From positions 1,240,001 to 1,304,000 of the forward strand of contig CAVXTW010000001.1 of assembly GCA_963764695.1 (NCBI GenBank): 64,000 nucleotides of DNA, in the 5' to 3' direction. The notes beneath the pieces are model-generated. The model did not search any database and was not told where the DNA came from. It saw only the letters and a list, made by a program, of their open reading frames with translations. Position numbers and translations under genes: made by a program. Below are positions 37,163 through 46,603 of this stretch, in pieces. Position 1 is the stretch's first letter, and each line of letters begins with the position of its first letter. This stretch comes from DATFRY01 sp963764695 (GTDB lineage: Bacteria; Myxococcota_A; Polyangia; Haliangiales; Haliangiaceae).

Positions 37163-38560
37163 CTACGGGTAGCAGAACGAATCGGACGAGGAGTCGCCGC
37201 CCTCGAGGCGCACCTGATGCGGCCGGCGCCCGCCGAAGTCGACGAAGAAGTCCGGATCGATCGTCATGCCGCCGCCCGGCGCGGCGTCCACCTTGGCCAT
37301 CCAGCCCCCGGTGCCGTCGGGGTAGAACTGATCGTCCCACGCCGCGTAGAGCGAGTTGGTGAAGTAGATGCGCTTCCCGTCGCGGCTGAGCTCGACCATC
37401 TGGGGCGCGCCGCGCAGCGGGCCGGAGCGCGGATGGGCCGCGCGCCGCACGATGCCGCCCAGGTGGACCGAGCCAGTCTGCTGCGGGTGGAACGGATCGG
37501 AGACGTCGAACTGCTTGAGCTCGCCGGTCCCCCAGCAGGACACGTAGAGGAAGCGATCGTCGAGCGACAGGTTGATGTCGGTGACCAGCGGCGGCACCGC
37601 GCCGAAGCCCTGCAGCATGGGCGGCAGCTGGGCCGGGTCGGCCGGCTCGGCCGGGATCGTGATGATCTTCTGGATGGCCCAGCGCTCCCCTTCGCGGAAC
37701 CAGACCCAGATCGAGGCGGACAGGTCGGCCACGCTCACCACCGTGTTGACGAACCCGTACGCCCGCGTCGGATCGTGGGCCGGCCGCAGCTCGAGGGCGG
37801 CCTGGTTCTCCTCGCCGAGATCCAGCTCCTGGATGTGCTTGCGCCGGCGCAGGTCCCAGACGTGCAGCCGGTGGCCGTACTTCTTGCCCAGCAGCCGCTC
37901 CGGGTCGAGTCCACCCTCGACCATGTTCGGCGTGCCCCACTCGCTGCTCAGCAGCGTGTCGTGCCCCAGGTGCCACCAGAAGTCGTAGTGCAGGAACTGC
38001 GGCCCGCGGTCGATCTCCCAGCGCCCGAGCACGTCGAAGCTCTCGCAGTCGAGCATGAAGATGCCGCCCGGTCCGTCGCCGGCCGGGTTGCCCAGCGCGC
38101 TCACGTAGATCGCGTCCGGCCCGCAGTGCAGGGTGTGCGGCCGCGAGTAGCCGGCCTTGTGCGCGATCTCCTCGGCGGTGACCGTGTGCACCAGCTTGGG
38201 CCGCCGCGGGTCCGGCTTGACGTCGAAGACGAAGATGTTCGACGAGCGCAGCGCCGGCAGCATCAGGAAGCGCCGCTCCACGTGCGGGTGCGGGGCGTAG
38301 GGACACAGCGCCGCGCTGCACGCGTTCCAGCCCGAGTGGTGCAGCTCGTCGCCGAAGGTGTCGACCTCCACGCTGCCCAGGATGGTGCCGAACTCGGACG
38401 AGCCTGGATCCAGATCGATGGTGGCGAGCGCGTCGTGGCCGCCGGGGCGCCCGACGGCCGCGTTCGCGTCGATGGCGGTGACGTAGGCCAGCCGCTCCGG
38501 CGGCGCCTCCATCGCCATTCGGGGGGAGGGATAGAACGTCGGGTCCGGGCGGAATCGCAT
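37163..38560 (-). CDS. Selenium-binding protein SBP56 / methanethiol oxidase
   Basis: From ATG 38560 (AAGGAG upstream) the protein has 465 residues, the family length. SBP56 blocks are GDELHHSGWNACSAALCPY, GYSRPHTLHCGPDAIYVSALG, DFWWHLGHDTLLSSEWGTP, HLHVWDLR-like RLHVWDLRRRKHIQELDLG and TDINLSLDDRFLYVSCWGTGELKQFDVSDP. Characterised bacterial members oxidise methanethiol to formaldehyde, H2S and H2O2. His/Cys residues for metal binding are retained. It forms an operon with the membrane protein at 36523. Confidence 0.92.
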   Translation of the reverse strand: MRFRPDPTFYPSPRMAMEAPPERLAYVTAIDANAAVGRPGGHDALATIDLDPGSSEFGTILGSVEVDTFGDELHHSGWNACSAALCPYAPHPHVERRFLMLPALRSSNIFVFDVKPDPRRPKLVHTVTAEEIAHKAGYSRPHTLHCGPDAIYVSALGNPAGDGPGGIFMLDCESFDVLGRWEIDRGPQFLHYDFWWHLGHDTLLSSEWGTPNMVEGGLDPERLLGKKYGHRLHVWDLRRRKHIQELDLGEENQAALELRPAHDPTRAYGFVNTVVSVADLSASIWVWFREGERWAIQKIITIPAEPADPAQLPPMLQGFGAVPPLVTDINLSLDDRFLYVSCWGTGELKQFDVSDPFHPQQTGSVHLGGIVRRAAHPRSGPLRGAPQMVELSRDGKRIYFTNSLYAAWDDQFYPDGTGGWMAKVDAAPGGGMTIDPDFFVDFGGRRPHQVRLEGGDSSSDSFCYP

Positions 38561-38804
38561 CGTGCTCTCCTTCTGTCCGCGCACTCGCCTCGTTCGCATC
38601 GACAGCCGGCGCTGCACTCCCCACGGCGCGCAGGATCCCGTGGGCGACCCTCGCAGCAACGCCAAGAATGACACAGGCACCCGGCGCGCAAGCACTGCCG
38701 TTTTTTGCGCGGCCGCTCACGCTCCTGCTGACAGGTGCCGGCGCTTACCGACTCGCCGTTCGGTCGGGCGCCACGAATTTCGTACGCGTGGTATGAGGAG
38801 CGGG

Positions 38805-40103
38805 ATGCGCGAGATCGGCGTGGGGTTGCTCGGGCTGGGCAACGTGGGGGCCGGCGTGGTCAAGCTCCTGGCCGACAACGCGGCCAGCATCGAGGCACGG
38901 CTCGGCGCCCGGGTCGCCGTGCGCGCCATCGCGGTGCGCGAGCGCGACAAGCGGCGGCTGGTCGACGTCGACCGGGCGCTGGTCACCACCGACGTCGCCT
39001 CGGTCATCGATCGCTCCGACGTGGAGATCGTGTGCGAGCTGGTCGGCGGCGAGCGCGAGGCGCTCGGCTACATGCTGCGCGCCATCGAGCGCGGCGTGCA
39101 CGTGGTCACCGCCAACAAGGCGCTCCTGGCCATGCACGGCGACCAGGTGTTCGCCGCGGCCGAGCGGCGCGGGGTCGACATCTACTTCGAGGCTGCCGTG
39201 GGCGGCGGCGTGCCGATCATCCGCGCGCTGCGCGAAGGGCTGGCCTCCGACCGGATCGAGAGCATCTACGGCATCGTCAACGGCACGTCCAACTTCATCC
39301 TGACGTCGATGGCGGAGGAGCGGCGCGGCTTCGCCGACGTGCTGGCCCAGGCCCAGGCGCTGGGCTACGCCGAGGCGGATCCGGCGCTGGACGTGGGCGG
39401 GTTCGACGCCGCCCACAAGCTGGCCATCCTGGCCATGCTCTGCTTCGGCTCGCGGGTGCGCGTCGAGGACCTGTTCGTCGAGGGCATCGAGCGCCTGCAG
39501 CCGATCGACTTCGACATGGCGGAGCGCTTCGGCTACGTCATCAAGCCGCTGGTCATCGCGGCCGCGCACGACGACGGCATCGAGGCGCGCGTGCACCCGA
39601 CCATGATCCCGAAGAACTGGCTGCTGGCAGCGGTATCCGGGGCCAAGAACGCCCTGTACGTCAAGTCGTATGCGCTGGGCCCTTCCCTGTACTACGGGGC
39701 CGGGGCCGGTATGATGCCGACCGCCGTGGCCGTGGTGTCGGATCTGATCGAGATCAGTCGCAACGTATGTGCCGGCGCCACCGGCCGCATGCCGCTGCGC
39801 AGCTACCAGCACCTGACCGACCAGCCGCTGCGCCCGCTCGACTCGCTACAGACGCGCTACTACCTGCGCTGCGCGGTGCTCGATCGCCCGGGCGTGCTCG
39901 GCCAGCTGACCTGCGTGCTCGGCGATCACGAGATCTCGATCGCACAGGTGGTCCAGGAGGGGCCGCGCGATCCGGGCCGCCCGGTCCAGGTCGTGCTGCT
40001 CACGCACGTCGCGCGCGAGGGCAACGTCCGCCACGCGCTGGGCCAGATCGGGCGCCTCGCCACGGTGGTCGAGCCGCCCTCGCTCATCCGCATGGCTGAA
40101 TGA
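38805..40103 (+). CDS. hom: Homoserine dehydrogenase with ACT domain
   Basis: ATG 38805 sits behind GAGGAGCGGG; ATG 38793 is less likely. The 432-residue protein has the NAD-binding VGLLGLGNVGAGVVKLLADN, the catalytic signature YGIVNGTSNFILTSMAEE with ALGYAEADPALDVGGFDAAHKLAIL (Lys near 205), and a C-terminal ACT domain (RYYLRCAVLDRPGVLGQLTCVLGDHEISI). It reduces aspartate semialdehyde to homoserine for Thr and Met synthesis. The ACT domain suggests threonine feedback. It is followed 1 bp later by the thioesterase gene. Confidence 0.96.
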   Translation: MREIGVGLLGLGNVGAGVVKLLADNAASIEARLGARVAVRAIAVRERDKRRLVDVDRALVTTDVASVIDRSDVEIVCELVGGEREALGYMLRAIERGVHVVTANKALLAMHGDQVFAAAERRGVDIYFEAAVGGGVPIIRALREGLASDRIESIYGIVNGTSNFILTSMAEERRGFADVLAQAQALGYAEADPALDVGGFDAAHKLAILAMLCFGSRVRVEDLFVEGIERLQPIDFDMAERFGYVIKPLVIAAAHDDGIEARVHPTMIPKNWLLAAVSGAKNALYVKSYALGPSLYYGAGAGMMPTAVAVVSDLIEISRNVCAGATGRMPLRSYQHLTDQPLRPLDSLQTRYYLRCAVLDRPGVLGQLTCVLGDHEISIAQVVQEGPRDPGRPVQVVLLTHVAREGNVRHALGQIGRLATVVEPPSLIRMAE

Positions 40104-40104
40104 C

Positions 40105-40494
40105 GTGATTCATCAGATAAGGGTCATCTTCGGCGACACCGACCAGATGGGTGTCGTCTACTACGCCAACTACCTGCGCTACTTCGAGTCGGCGCGCTCG
40201 GCGCTCCTGCGCGAGCGCGGCTTCTCGGCGCGCGACCTGGTGGACCAGGGCGTCAACTTCCCGGTCACCGAGGCCAGCTGCCGCTACCGCAAGCCGGCCC
40301 GCTATGAAGACCTTATCGATGTCCACATCGCGGTCGCCGACATGGGCCACGCGCGCGTCCGCTTCTCGTACGCGGTGCGGCGGGGCGAGCAGCTTCTGGC
40401 CGAGGGCCACACCGTTCATGCCTGCGTGGACACCACGGGGCGGCCGCGCCGCATCCCTCCCGACCTGCGCGCCGCCTTCATGCCCGGCGGCTGA
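40105..40494 (+). CDS. YbgC/4HBT-type acyl-CoA thioesterase
   Basis: The 129-residue hot-dog protein starts at GTG 40105, one base after the hom stop. The catalytic motif is IRVIFGDTDQMGVVYYANYLRYFESAR, with the active-site Asp in TDQMGVVYYANY. Members hydrolyse short acyl-CoA or acyl-ACP thioesters. No Tol-Pal genes are beside it, so a cell-envelope link is not supported here. Confidence 0.88.
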   Translation: MIHQIRVIFGDTDQMGVVYYANYLRYFESARSALLRERGFSARDLVDQGVNFPVTEASCRYRKPARYEDLIDVHIAVADMGHARVRFSYAVRRGEQLLAEGHTVHACVDTTGRPRRIPPDLRAAFMPGG

Positions 40495-40557
40495 GGGGTT
40501 CCTGTCCGGATGGCCCAGGAGTTGAAGGGCCGGGTGGGGTGGTTTAGGCTGCCGATC

Positions 40558-40570
40558 GAGGAGGTAGATC

Positions 40571-40573
<3 letters not shown>
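40558..40573 (+). promoter_or_regulatory. Strong ribosome binding site that fixes the glpX start
   Basis: GAGGAGGTAGATC precedes GTG 40571 with good spacing and is the best Shine-Dalgarno in the interval, which supports the GTG start. Confidence 0.7.
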
Positions 40574-41572
<999 letters not shown>

Positions 41573-41652
41573 GCAGCCGCTCACCCTTCCACGGTCCTCG
41601 CGCGTTCTCTCCGCCACAAGGGGCGGGATCCGCTTCAAATAGGAGGTGTCAG

Positions 41653-42495
41653 GTGCGCAGAGTCACAATCCCCATGGCGCTCGCGGTCCTGGTAGGTACG
41701 GGGACCGGCACTGTGAGCGCGCAGAGCGAGGGCGACGAGGGCATCGCCGCAGACGTGACCGAGGAGCAGCAGATGACGCTCCCGGCCGGGCGCGCCTTCG
41801 TCCAGGTGTTCGCCGAGATCAACCTGAGCACGGACGCGGCACTCGAGCCGCTGTCGATCGCGCCCGACCTCTGGTACGGCGTCAACGACCAGCTGACGGT
41901 GGGCCTGGTGCATAGCAACCGCGGCTCCACCGGCTTCTTCGGCGGGACCGGCGCCGGACTGTGCCTGACCGGCTCCGAGAACGGCTGCGGCAAGGTCTAC
42001 AACAACCTCGGGATCGACGCGCGCTACCACTTCTACCGCTCGGGCGGCATCACCATGGCGGCCGACGGCGGGCTGTTCGCGCGCTCCTTCGATCCATTCG
42101 CGCTGGCGCTCAAGGTCGGGGCCACCGGCCGCTGGCAGAGCGGCCAGCTGGCCGTCGATCTGGCCCCCAGCATCTTCGCCGGGCTGACCGAGCGCGACCC
42201 GGAGGGCGAGGTGGACGTGGAGGTGACCTCCAACAAGGAGATCTTCCTGCTGCCGGTCACGGCGATCTACGCGATCACGCCGCAGCTGGGGGCGGCGCTG
42301 CAGGCCGGCGTGACGGTCCCGTTCGAGAGCACCGGCGACCTGTGGACCTTCGGCATGTCGATCGGCGCGCAGTACCTGGTCAACGAGCAGATCTCGGCCG
42401 ACCTGGCCTTCAGCCTGCCGCTCCTGGCGGGCGGGCCGGACGGCGCCGGCGCGGACTTCCGCGCGATCACGCTGGGGGTCGGCTATGCGCTCTAG
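41653..42495 (+). CDS. Putative outer-membrane beta-barrel protein
   Basis: GTG 41653 lies 6 bp after a perfect AGGAGG. A signal peptide (ending VSAQSE) is followed by 250 residues of alternating hydrophobic/polar strands with aromatic girdles (PDLWYGVNDQLTVGLVHSN, IDARYHFYRSGGITMAADGG, AITPQLGAALQAGVTVPFES). It ends in a strand finishing GVGYAL. One disulfide-like Cys pair lies in CLTGSENGCG. Transport role unknown. It overlaps the OmpA lipoprotein gene by 11 bp. Confidence 0.8.
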   Translation: MRRVTIPMALAVLVGTGTGTVSAQSEGDEGIAADVTEEQQMTLPAGRAFVQVFAEINLSTDAALEPLSIAPDLWYGVNDQLTVGLVHSNRGSTGFFGGTGAGLCLTGSENGCGKVYNNLGIDARYHFYRSGGITMAADGGLFARSFDPFALALKVGATGRWQSGQLAVDLAPSIFAGLTERDPEGEVDVEVTSNKEIFLLPVTAIYAITPQLGAALQAGVTVPFESTGDLWTFGMSIGAQYLVNEQISADLAFSLPLLAGGPDGAGADFRAITLGVGYAL

Positions 42496-43078
42496 TCTCC
42501 TGCTCCTCAGCCTGATCGCCCTGGTCGCCGGCGGCTGCGCCACGACCGGGACCGCCAAGCGCGACTGTCAGCCGCTGCTCAGCTGGGCCTCGCCGGCCTA
42601 CCGCTGCGCGGCCGCGGCGCCAGCGCCGGAGCCGGTGGCCGAGCCGGAGCCGGAGAAGGAACCGGAGCCGGAGGCGGAGCCCGAGCCGGAACCGGAGCCG
42701 GAGCCCAAGGTCACGGTCAAGGAAGAGTCGATCGAGATCTCCGAGGTTGTGCAGTTCGCCAGCGGATCGGCGGTGCTGCTGCCCGAGTCGGAGAAGCTGC
42801 TCGACGAGGTGGCCGCTGCAATGAAGGACCACCCGGAGATCCTGCGCGTCCGGGTCGAGGGCCACACCGACGCGCGCGCCGGCACGCGCTACAACCGCAA
42901 GCTGTCTCGCGCGCGCGCCCGATCGGTGAGGAAGTACCTCATCGAGCAGGGCGTGCCGGGCCGGCGACTGGTGGCCCGCGGCTACGGCGAGAAGGAGCCG
43001 CTCGACAGCAACAAGACGCGCGAGGGCCGGTACAAGAACCGCCGCGTCGAGTTCAAGATCCTCAAGCGCCGCAAGTAG
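42485..43078 (+). CDS. OmpA/Pal-family peptidoglycan-binding lipoprotein
   Basis: The 197-residue protein has a signal ending AGGC and a (EP)n spacer (about residues 48-75) long enough to cross part of the periplasm. An OmpA-like domain follows: VVQFASGSAVLLPESEKLLDEVA, VRVEGHTDARAGTRYNRKLSRARARSV and GYGEKEPLDSNKTREGRYKNRRVEF. The Asp and Arg that bind diaminopimelate are present. It anchors the outer membrane to peptidoglycan and overlaps the preceding barrel gene, so they are co-translated. Confidence 0.93.
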   Translation: MRSSLLLLSLIALVAGGCATTGTAKRDCQPLLSWASPAYRCAAAAPAPEPVAEPEPEKEPEPEAEPEPEPEPEPKVTVKEESIEISEVVQFASGSAVLLPESEKLLDEVAAAMKDHPEILRVRVEGHTDARAGTRYNRKLSRARARSVRKYLIEQGVPGRRLVARGYGEKEPLDSNKTREGRYKNRRVEFKILKRRK

Positions 43079-43097
43079 CGTGAGAGCCGCGTGAGGG

Positions 43098-43130
43098 GCC
43101 AGCCTGCAGCGGATGCGGCTGCAGGCTGGC
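43098..43130 (+). terminator. Hairpin terminator candidate after the OmpA lipoprotein gene
   Basis: GCCAGCCTGCAGC (43098-43110) pairs perfectly with GCTGCAGGCTGGC (43118-43130) around a 7-nt loop. It begins 20 bp after the stop codon. There is no run of T after it, so it may act with Rho or protect the mRNA end. Confidence 0.6.
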
Positions 43131-43236
43131 GCACTCAATCACCCCGCCAGGGCGGTTCGGCTCCGCGTTGCATCCTCGATGCGGCGGAGTCAAAACCGAA
43201 CTCAAGGCGGGACAGCGGCTCGGGACAGGTCACCAT

Positions 43237-44073
43237 ATGGGAGAGGGCGTCCTCGACCCTCGAGAGGCGCTCTTGGTACTCACACGACCGACCCTGGCCG
43301 TGCTCCTGGTGGGAGCGTCGAGCATGCTCGTCCCCGGCGTCGCGCTCGCGCAGTCGGGCGAGCAGGCGGAGCCCGAAGCCGAGCCGGAGGCCACCACCGA
43401 GGGGGCGCGCGTCCCGCTCGGCTGGGAGCTCTCGGCCGGCACCCGCTTCCCGCTGGAGATCGGGATCGAGGGCGCGCTCGAGGTGCCGTACGGCTTCACC
43501 GCACACCTCGGGCTCGGCTTCATGCCGCGCCTCTACCGCGACGCGATCAACGAGACCGCGGTCGGCTTCGGCTGGTACGACGACACCGACGCCGCCGTTG
43601 TCGCCGCGGCGCTCGAGGACGCGTTCCTGCTCAGCCCGACGCTGGGCTGGCGCCCGCCGGGCCTGCGCGCGCTCGAGCTCTACGTCGGCTACACCGTCGC
43701 CTTCGCCGGCGGCACCGTGACCCGCGCCGAGGCCGAGGCCGTGGCCGGCGAGGACCTGCCCGGCGGTGGCGCGGTCACCGAGGTCCCGCTCGACGGCACC
43801 GTGCACGCCTTCCAGATCGGCGTCGGCTATCACATCGCGCTGCGCGACCACCTGGCCCTGCGCCTGAGCCTGGCCTACTTCCAGATCGTCGGCTCCGGCA
43901 CCAGCATCGACGTCGACGTGCCCGGCGCGCAGGCACAGCGCGTGGTGGACCGGGTCGAGACCCGGCTCGACGACTACGTGCACGAATCTCCTGACCACCT
44001 ACGTCAAGTCGCCGCTGTTCGGCGTCGCCGTGGTCTGGCGCTTCTGAGCCCCGGCGCTCGCCGGGTCAGTTGA
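43237..44073 (+). CDS. Outer-membrane beta-barrel protein with a 3' frameshift
   Basis: From ATG 43237 (TTG 43273 after GAGAGG is also possible) there is a signal peptide ending VALAQSGE, a short acidic linker, then barrel strands. Examples are GWELSAGTRFPLEIGIEGALEV, ALELYVGYTVAFAGGTVT and HAFQIGVGYHIALRDHLALRL. In the present frame the end is charged and un-barrel-like after YVHE. In the neighbouring frame the DNA reads LLTTYVKSPLFGVAVVWRF and stops at 44047, a perfect barrel C-terminus ending in Phe. One indel near 43983 is therefore likely. Confidence 0.75.
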   Translation: MGEGVLDPREALLVLTRPTLAVLLVGASSMLVPGVALAQSGEQAEPEAEPEATTEGARVPLGWELSAGTRFPLEIGIEGALEVPYGFTAHLGLGFMPRLYRDAINETAVGFGWYDDTDAAVVAAALEDAFLLSPTLGWRPPGLRALELYVGYTVAFAGGTVTRAEAEAVAGEDLPGGGAVTEVPLDGTVHAFQIGVGYHIALRDHLALRLSLAYFQIVGSGTSIDVDVPGAQAQRVVDRVETRLDDYVHESPDHLRQVAAVRRRRGLALLSPGARRVS

Positions 44074-46201
44074 GCTCGAAGTCCAGCTTGGTCTCGTCGC
44101 CGCGGCGCACCCTGACCGTCTTGCGCACCGTCGGCTTGCCCTCGTGCTTGAAGAGCAGGGTGTAGCGGCCCGGCTTGAGCTCGGTGACCAGCGGCGTCTG
44201 ACCGAGCAGTCGACCACCCAGGTAGACCTCGCTGTTGGGCCGCGTGCGCACCTTGAGCACGCCGCTGGCCGGCGGCTGGGGAGAGCCCTGCGCGCGCTTG
44301 CGCCGGGTCTTCTTCGATCCGGCATCGTCGGGTGGATGGCTGGACGCGGCCTGAGCAGCTTGGGCGGCCTGCGCAGCTTGCGCGGCCTGCTCGCCTCCCG
44401 CCGGGCCGGGCGCGGCGTCCTTGCCGGCAGCCTCGGTGGCCTTGGCCGACCCGGCGCTGGTTCCGCCCGCCGGGATCGGGCTCACGGTCGGGCTGGCCGG
44501 CTCCGTCGGGGCCGCACGCCGCGCGGCCGATCGCTGCTCGTCCTCGGCCGCGCTGGCCGGCTCGTCAGAGTCCGGCTCCAGGCTGGCCCGATACTGGCTC
44601 CACAGCACCGTCCCGCCCACGCCGATGGCCGCGCCGGCGGCGACGATCAGGGCGATGCGGCCCGCCTTGCGGCCGCGGCGCCTGATGATCGGCTGCGCCA
44701 TCATCACCGGCGGCTCGAGCGCCGGCGCCTCTGCCGCCATGCGCCTGCTGGGGCGGGCGCCGAGGCCGCCGAGGCGCAGCTGGTCGAGTCGCTGCAGTCT
44801 GAAGTCGTTGGTCTCGGCGGTCTCGGCTGGATCGGCCTCGACGGTGTCCGACTCGCGCGACTCGGCAAGCGTGTCGAAGCCGGGCGCGCTCTCGTCCTCC
44901 TCGACCAGCCACTCGGGAGCCACGATCACCGAGTTGGACTCGAAGTCGTGCAGGTGCGCGTCGCCGGTGCTGCCGCGGCGCTCGGTCTGCCCGGAGCGCG
45001 TGCGATGGGCCGGCGGCGGATCCCACAAGGTCGGGTCCTCCGGCTCGGCGCCGGGCAGCGTCGACAGGCCGGCCGAGGTCAGCTCGGAGGGCGGTCGCTC
45101 GAGCGCCCCGTGCGACCCGGAGCGCGCCGCCACCGGCGGAAGCGCGGCGATGATCGGAACCTCCACGCTCTCCTCCGACATGGGCAGCGCGGTGTGCGTG
45201 GCTCCGGTCGCCTGCCGCGTGCCGGCCGGCGGGCTGGCCAGGGTCGCGTGGTTGCCGGAGCCACCGTCGCGCGGGAAGCGCTCGCGCACCCACTCCGCGA
45301 TCTCGAGCGTCGACCCGATGCCGTCGCTGGCGCTCTTGATGAACTCCTCGAGCGCGCGGCCCAGCTCGAGCCCGGTGCAGCGATCCTCGCGCCGCGTCTG
45401 CAGCGCGCGTCCCATGGCGGCGGCGAGGGCGGGCGCGATGTCCGGACGATGCTCCTCGATGGGCGGGATGCGCCCGTCGCGCAGCATGCGCATCCCGTCG
45501 ACCGGGTCCTGGCGCGGCACCAGCACGCGGCCGGCCAGGAGCTCCCACAGCACCACCGCCAGCGAGAACACGTCGGAGCGGCCATCCAGCTTCTGCCCGA
45601 TGGTCTGTTCCGGAGACATGTACGCGAACTTCCCCTTCACCACGCCCGGCCGGGTCTGCTCGATCGAGCCGACCGCCTTGGCGATGCCGAAGTCGACGAG
45701 CTTTATCGACCCCTCGTACGAGGCGATCAGGTTGGGCGGCGACACGTCGCGGTGGACGACGTGGAGCGGGCGCCCGTCACCGTCGCGCAGCTCGTGGGCG
45801 TACTGGAGCCCGGCGCACGCGTCGGCCCCGATGCGCGCCACCAGCACGTCCGGCATGCGCTCGGTCTCGGCATGCTTGATGAGATCGCCGGCGTGCACCC
45901 CGTCCACGTACTCCATGGCGATGAAGTAATGCTCGTCCACCTTTCCGAAGTCGTAGATGTGGACGATGTTGGGGTGCGAGAGCTGGGCGGCCAGGCGCGC
46001 CTCGTCGAGGAACATCCGGACGAAGTCCTGAGAATCGACGAGATGCGGCAAGATGCGCTTCACGGCGACCATGCGCTGGAAGCCCTCCGGGCCGCTCTGG
46101 CGCGCGAGGAAGACCTCCGCCATGCCGCCGCGAGCCAGTCTCTTGACGAGCTGGTACTTACCGAACGGGATGCCCGTCAACTCCGGTCTCCGCTCGGTCA
46201 T
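44066..46201 (-). CDS. Ser/Thr protein kinase with transmembrane helix and PEGA domain
   Basis: From ATG 46201 the protein has 711 residues. The cytosolic kinase domain is complete: LARGGMAEVFLARQ, VAVKRILPHL, the myxobacterial catalytic loop HVVHRDVSPPNLI, LVDFGIAKAVG and GKFAYMSPEQ. A long acidic linker with possible phosphosites leads to one helix (IALIVAAGAAIGVGGTVLW). A (QAA)n stretch and a C-terminal PEGA domain (VRTRPNSEVYLGGRLLGQTP) lie outside. The PEGA part may sense the envelope. It is next to barrel and lipoprotein genes. Confidence 0.93.
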   Translation of the reverse strand: MTERRPELTGIPFGKYQLVKRLARGGMAEVFLARQSGPEGFQRMVAVKRILPHLVDSQDFVRMFLDEARLAAQLSHPNIVHIYDFGKVDEHYFIAMEYVDGVHAGDLIKHAETERMPDVLVARIGADACAGLQYAHELRDGDGRPLHVVHRDVSPPNLIASYEGSIKLVDFGIAKAVGSIEQTRPGVVKGKFAYMSPEQTIGQKLDGRSDVFSLAVVLWELLAGRVLVPRQDPVDGMRMLRDGRIPPIEEHRPDIAPALAAAMGRALQTRREDRCTGLELGRALEEFIKSASDGIGSTLEIAEWVRERFPRDGGSGNHATLASPPAGTRQATGATHTALPMSEESVEVPIIAALPPVAARSGSHGALERPPSELTSAGLSTLPGAEPEDPTLWDPPPAHRTRSGQTERRGSTGDAHLHDFESNSVIVAPEWLVEEDESAPGFDTLAESRESDTVEADPAETAETNDFRLQRLDQLRLGGLGARPSRRMAAEAPALEPPVMMAQPIIRRRGRKAGRIALIVAAGAAIGVGGTVLWSQYRASLEPDSDEPASAAEDEQRSAARRAAPTEPASPTVSPIPAGGTSAGSAKATEAAGKDAAPGPAGGEQAAQAAQAAQAAQAASSHPPDDAGSKKTRRKRAQGSPQPPASGVLKVRTRPNSEVYLGGRLLGQTPLVTELKPGRYTLLFKHEGKPTVRKTVRVRRGDETKLDFELN

Positions 46202-46274
46202 GGTAACACGCACGCGAGGTGTGTTCGGATGTGATGACGAGTGTGAGCAGACGAAGGACGTCCAGTACTTAGGT

Positions 46275-46290
46275 GTCTCGACATCGAGAC
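46275..46290. promoter_or_regulatory. Small palindrome in the divergent promoter region
   Basis: GTCTCGACATCGAGAC is a perfect 6-bp inverted repeat with a 4-bp centre, between the kinase start (46201) and the lipoprotein start (46604). It could be an operator; no factor is known. The rest of 46202-46603 is less GC-rich than its surroundings, as expected for promoters, and holds no gene. Confidence 0.35.
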
Positions 46291-46603
46291 GCTTGCTGCA
46301 TCGAGCGACCGAGCTCGTCTCTGTCGCGCGCCGAAATGCATCGTCCGTTCGAGTGACCGCGAACGCGCCGGCTCGCGCTGGAGTCTAGACCAGTCCCCGC
46401 GGTGCATTCCGGCTCGTGGGGCACGAAGAGTCGCACGCCCGCCGGCGTCGCGAGATCCGTCACGCCCACGGGCAAGCAACTGTTAGGCTGCGCGATGGCC
46501 GAGCGCAAAGAGTAAGATGTTACGACCATCGTTCATACCGTCTACGCGACGGATGACGCTGGGAATTGAGCCCTAGGCCGCCCCTTGGAAGGAGCTCCAG
46601 GTG

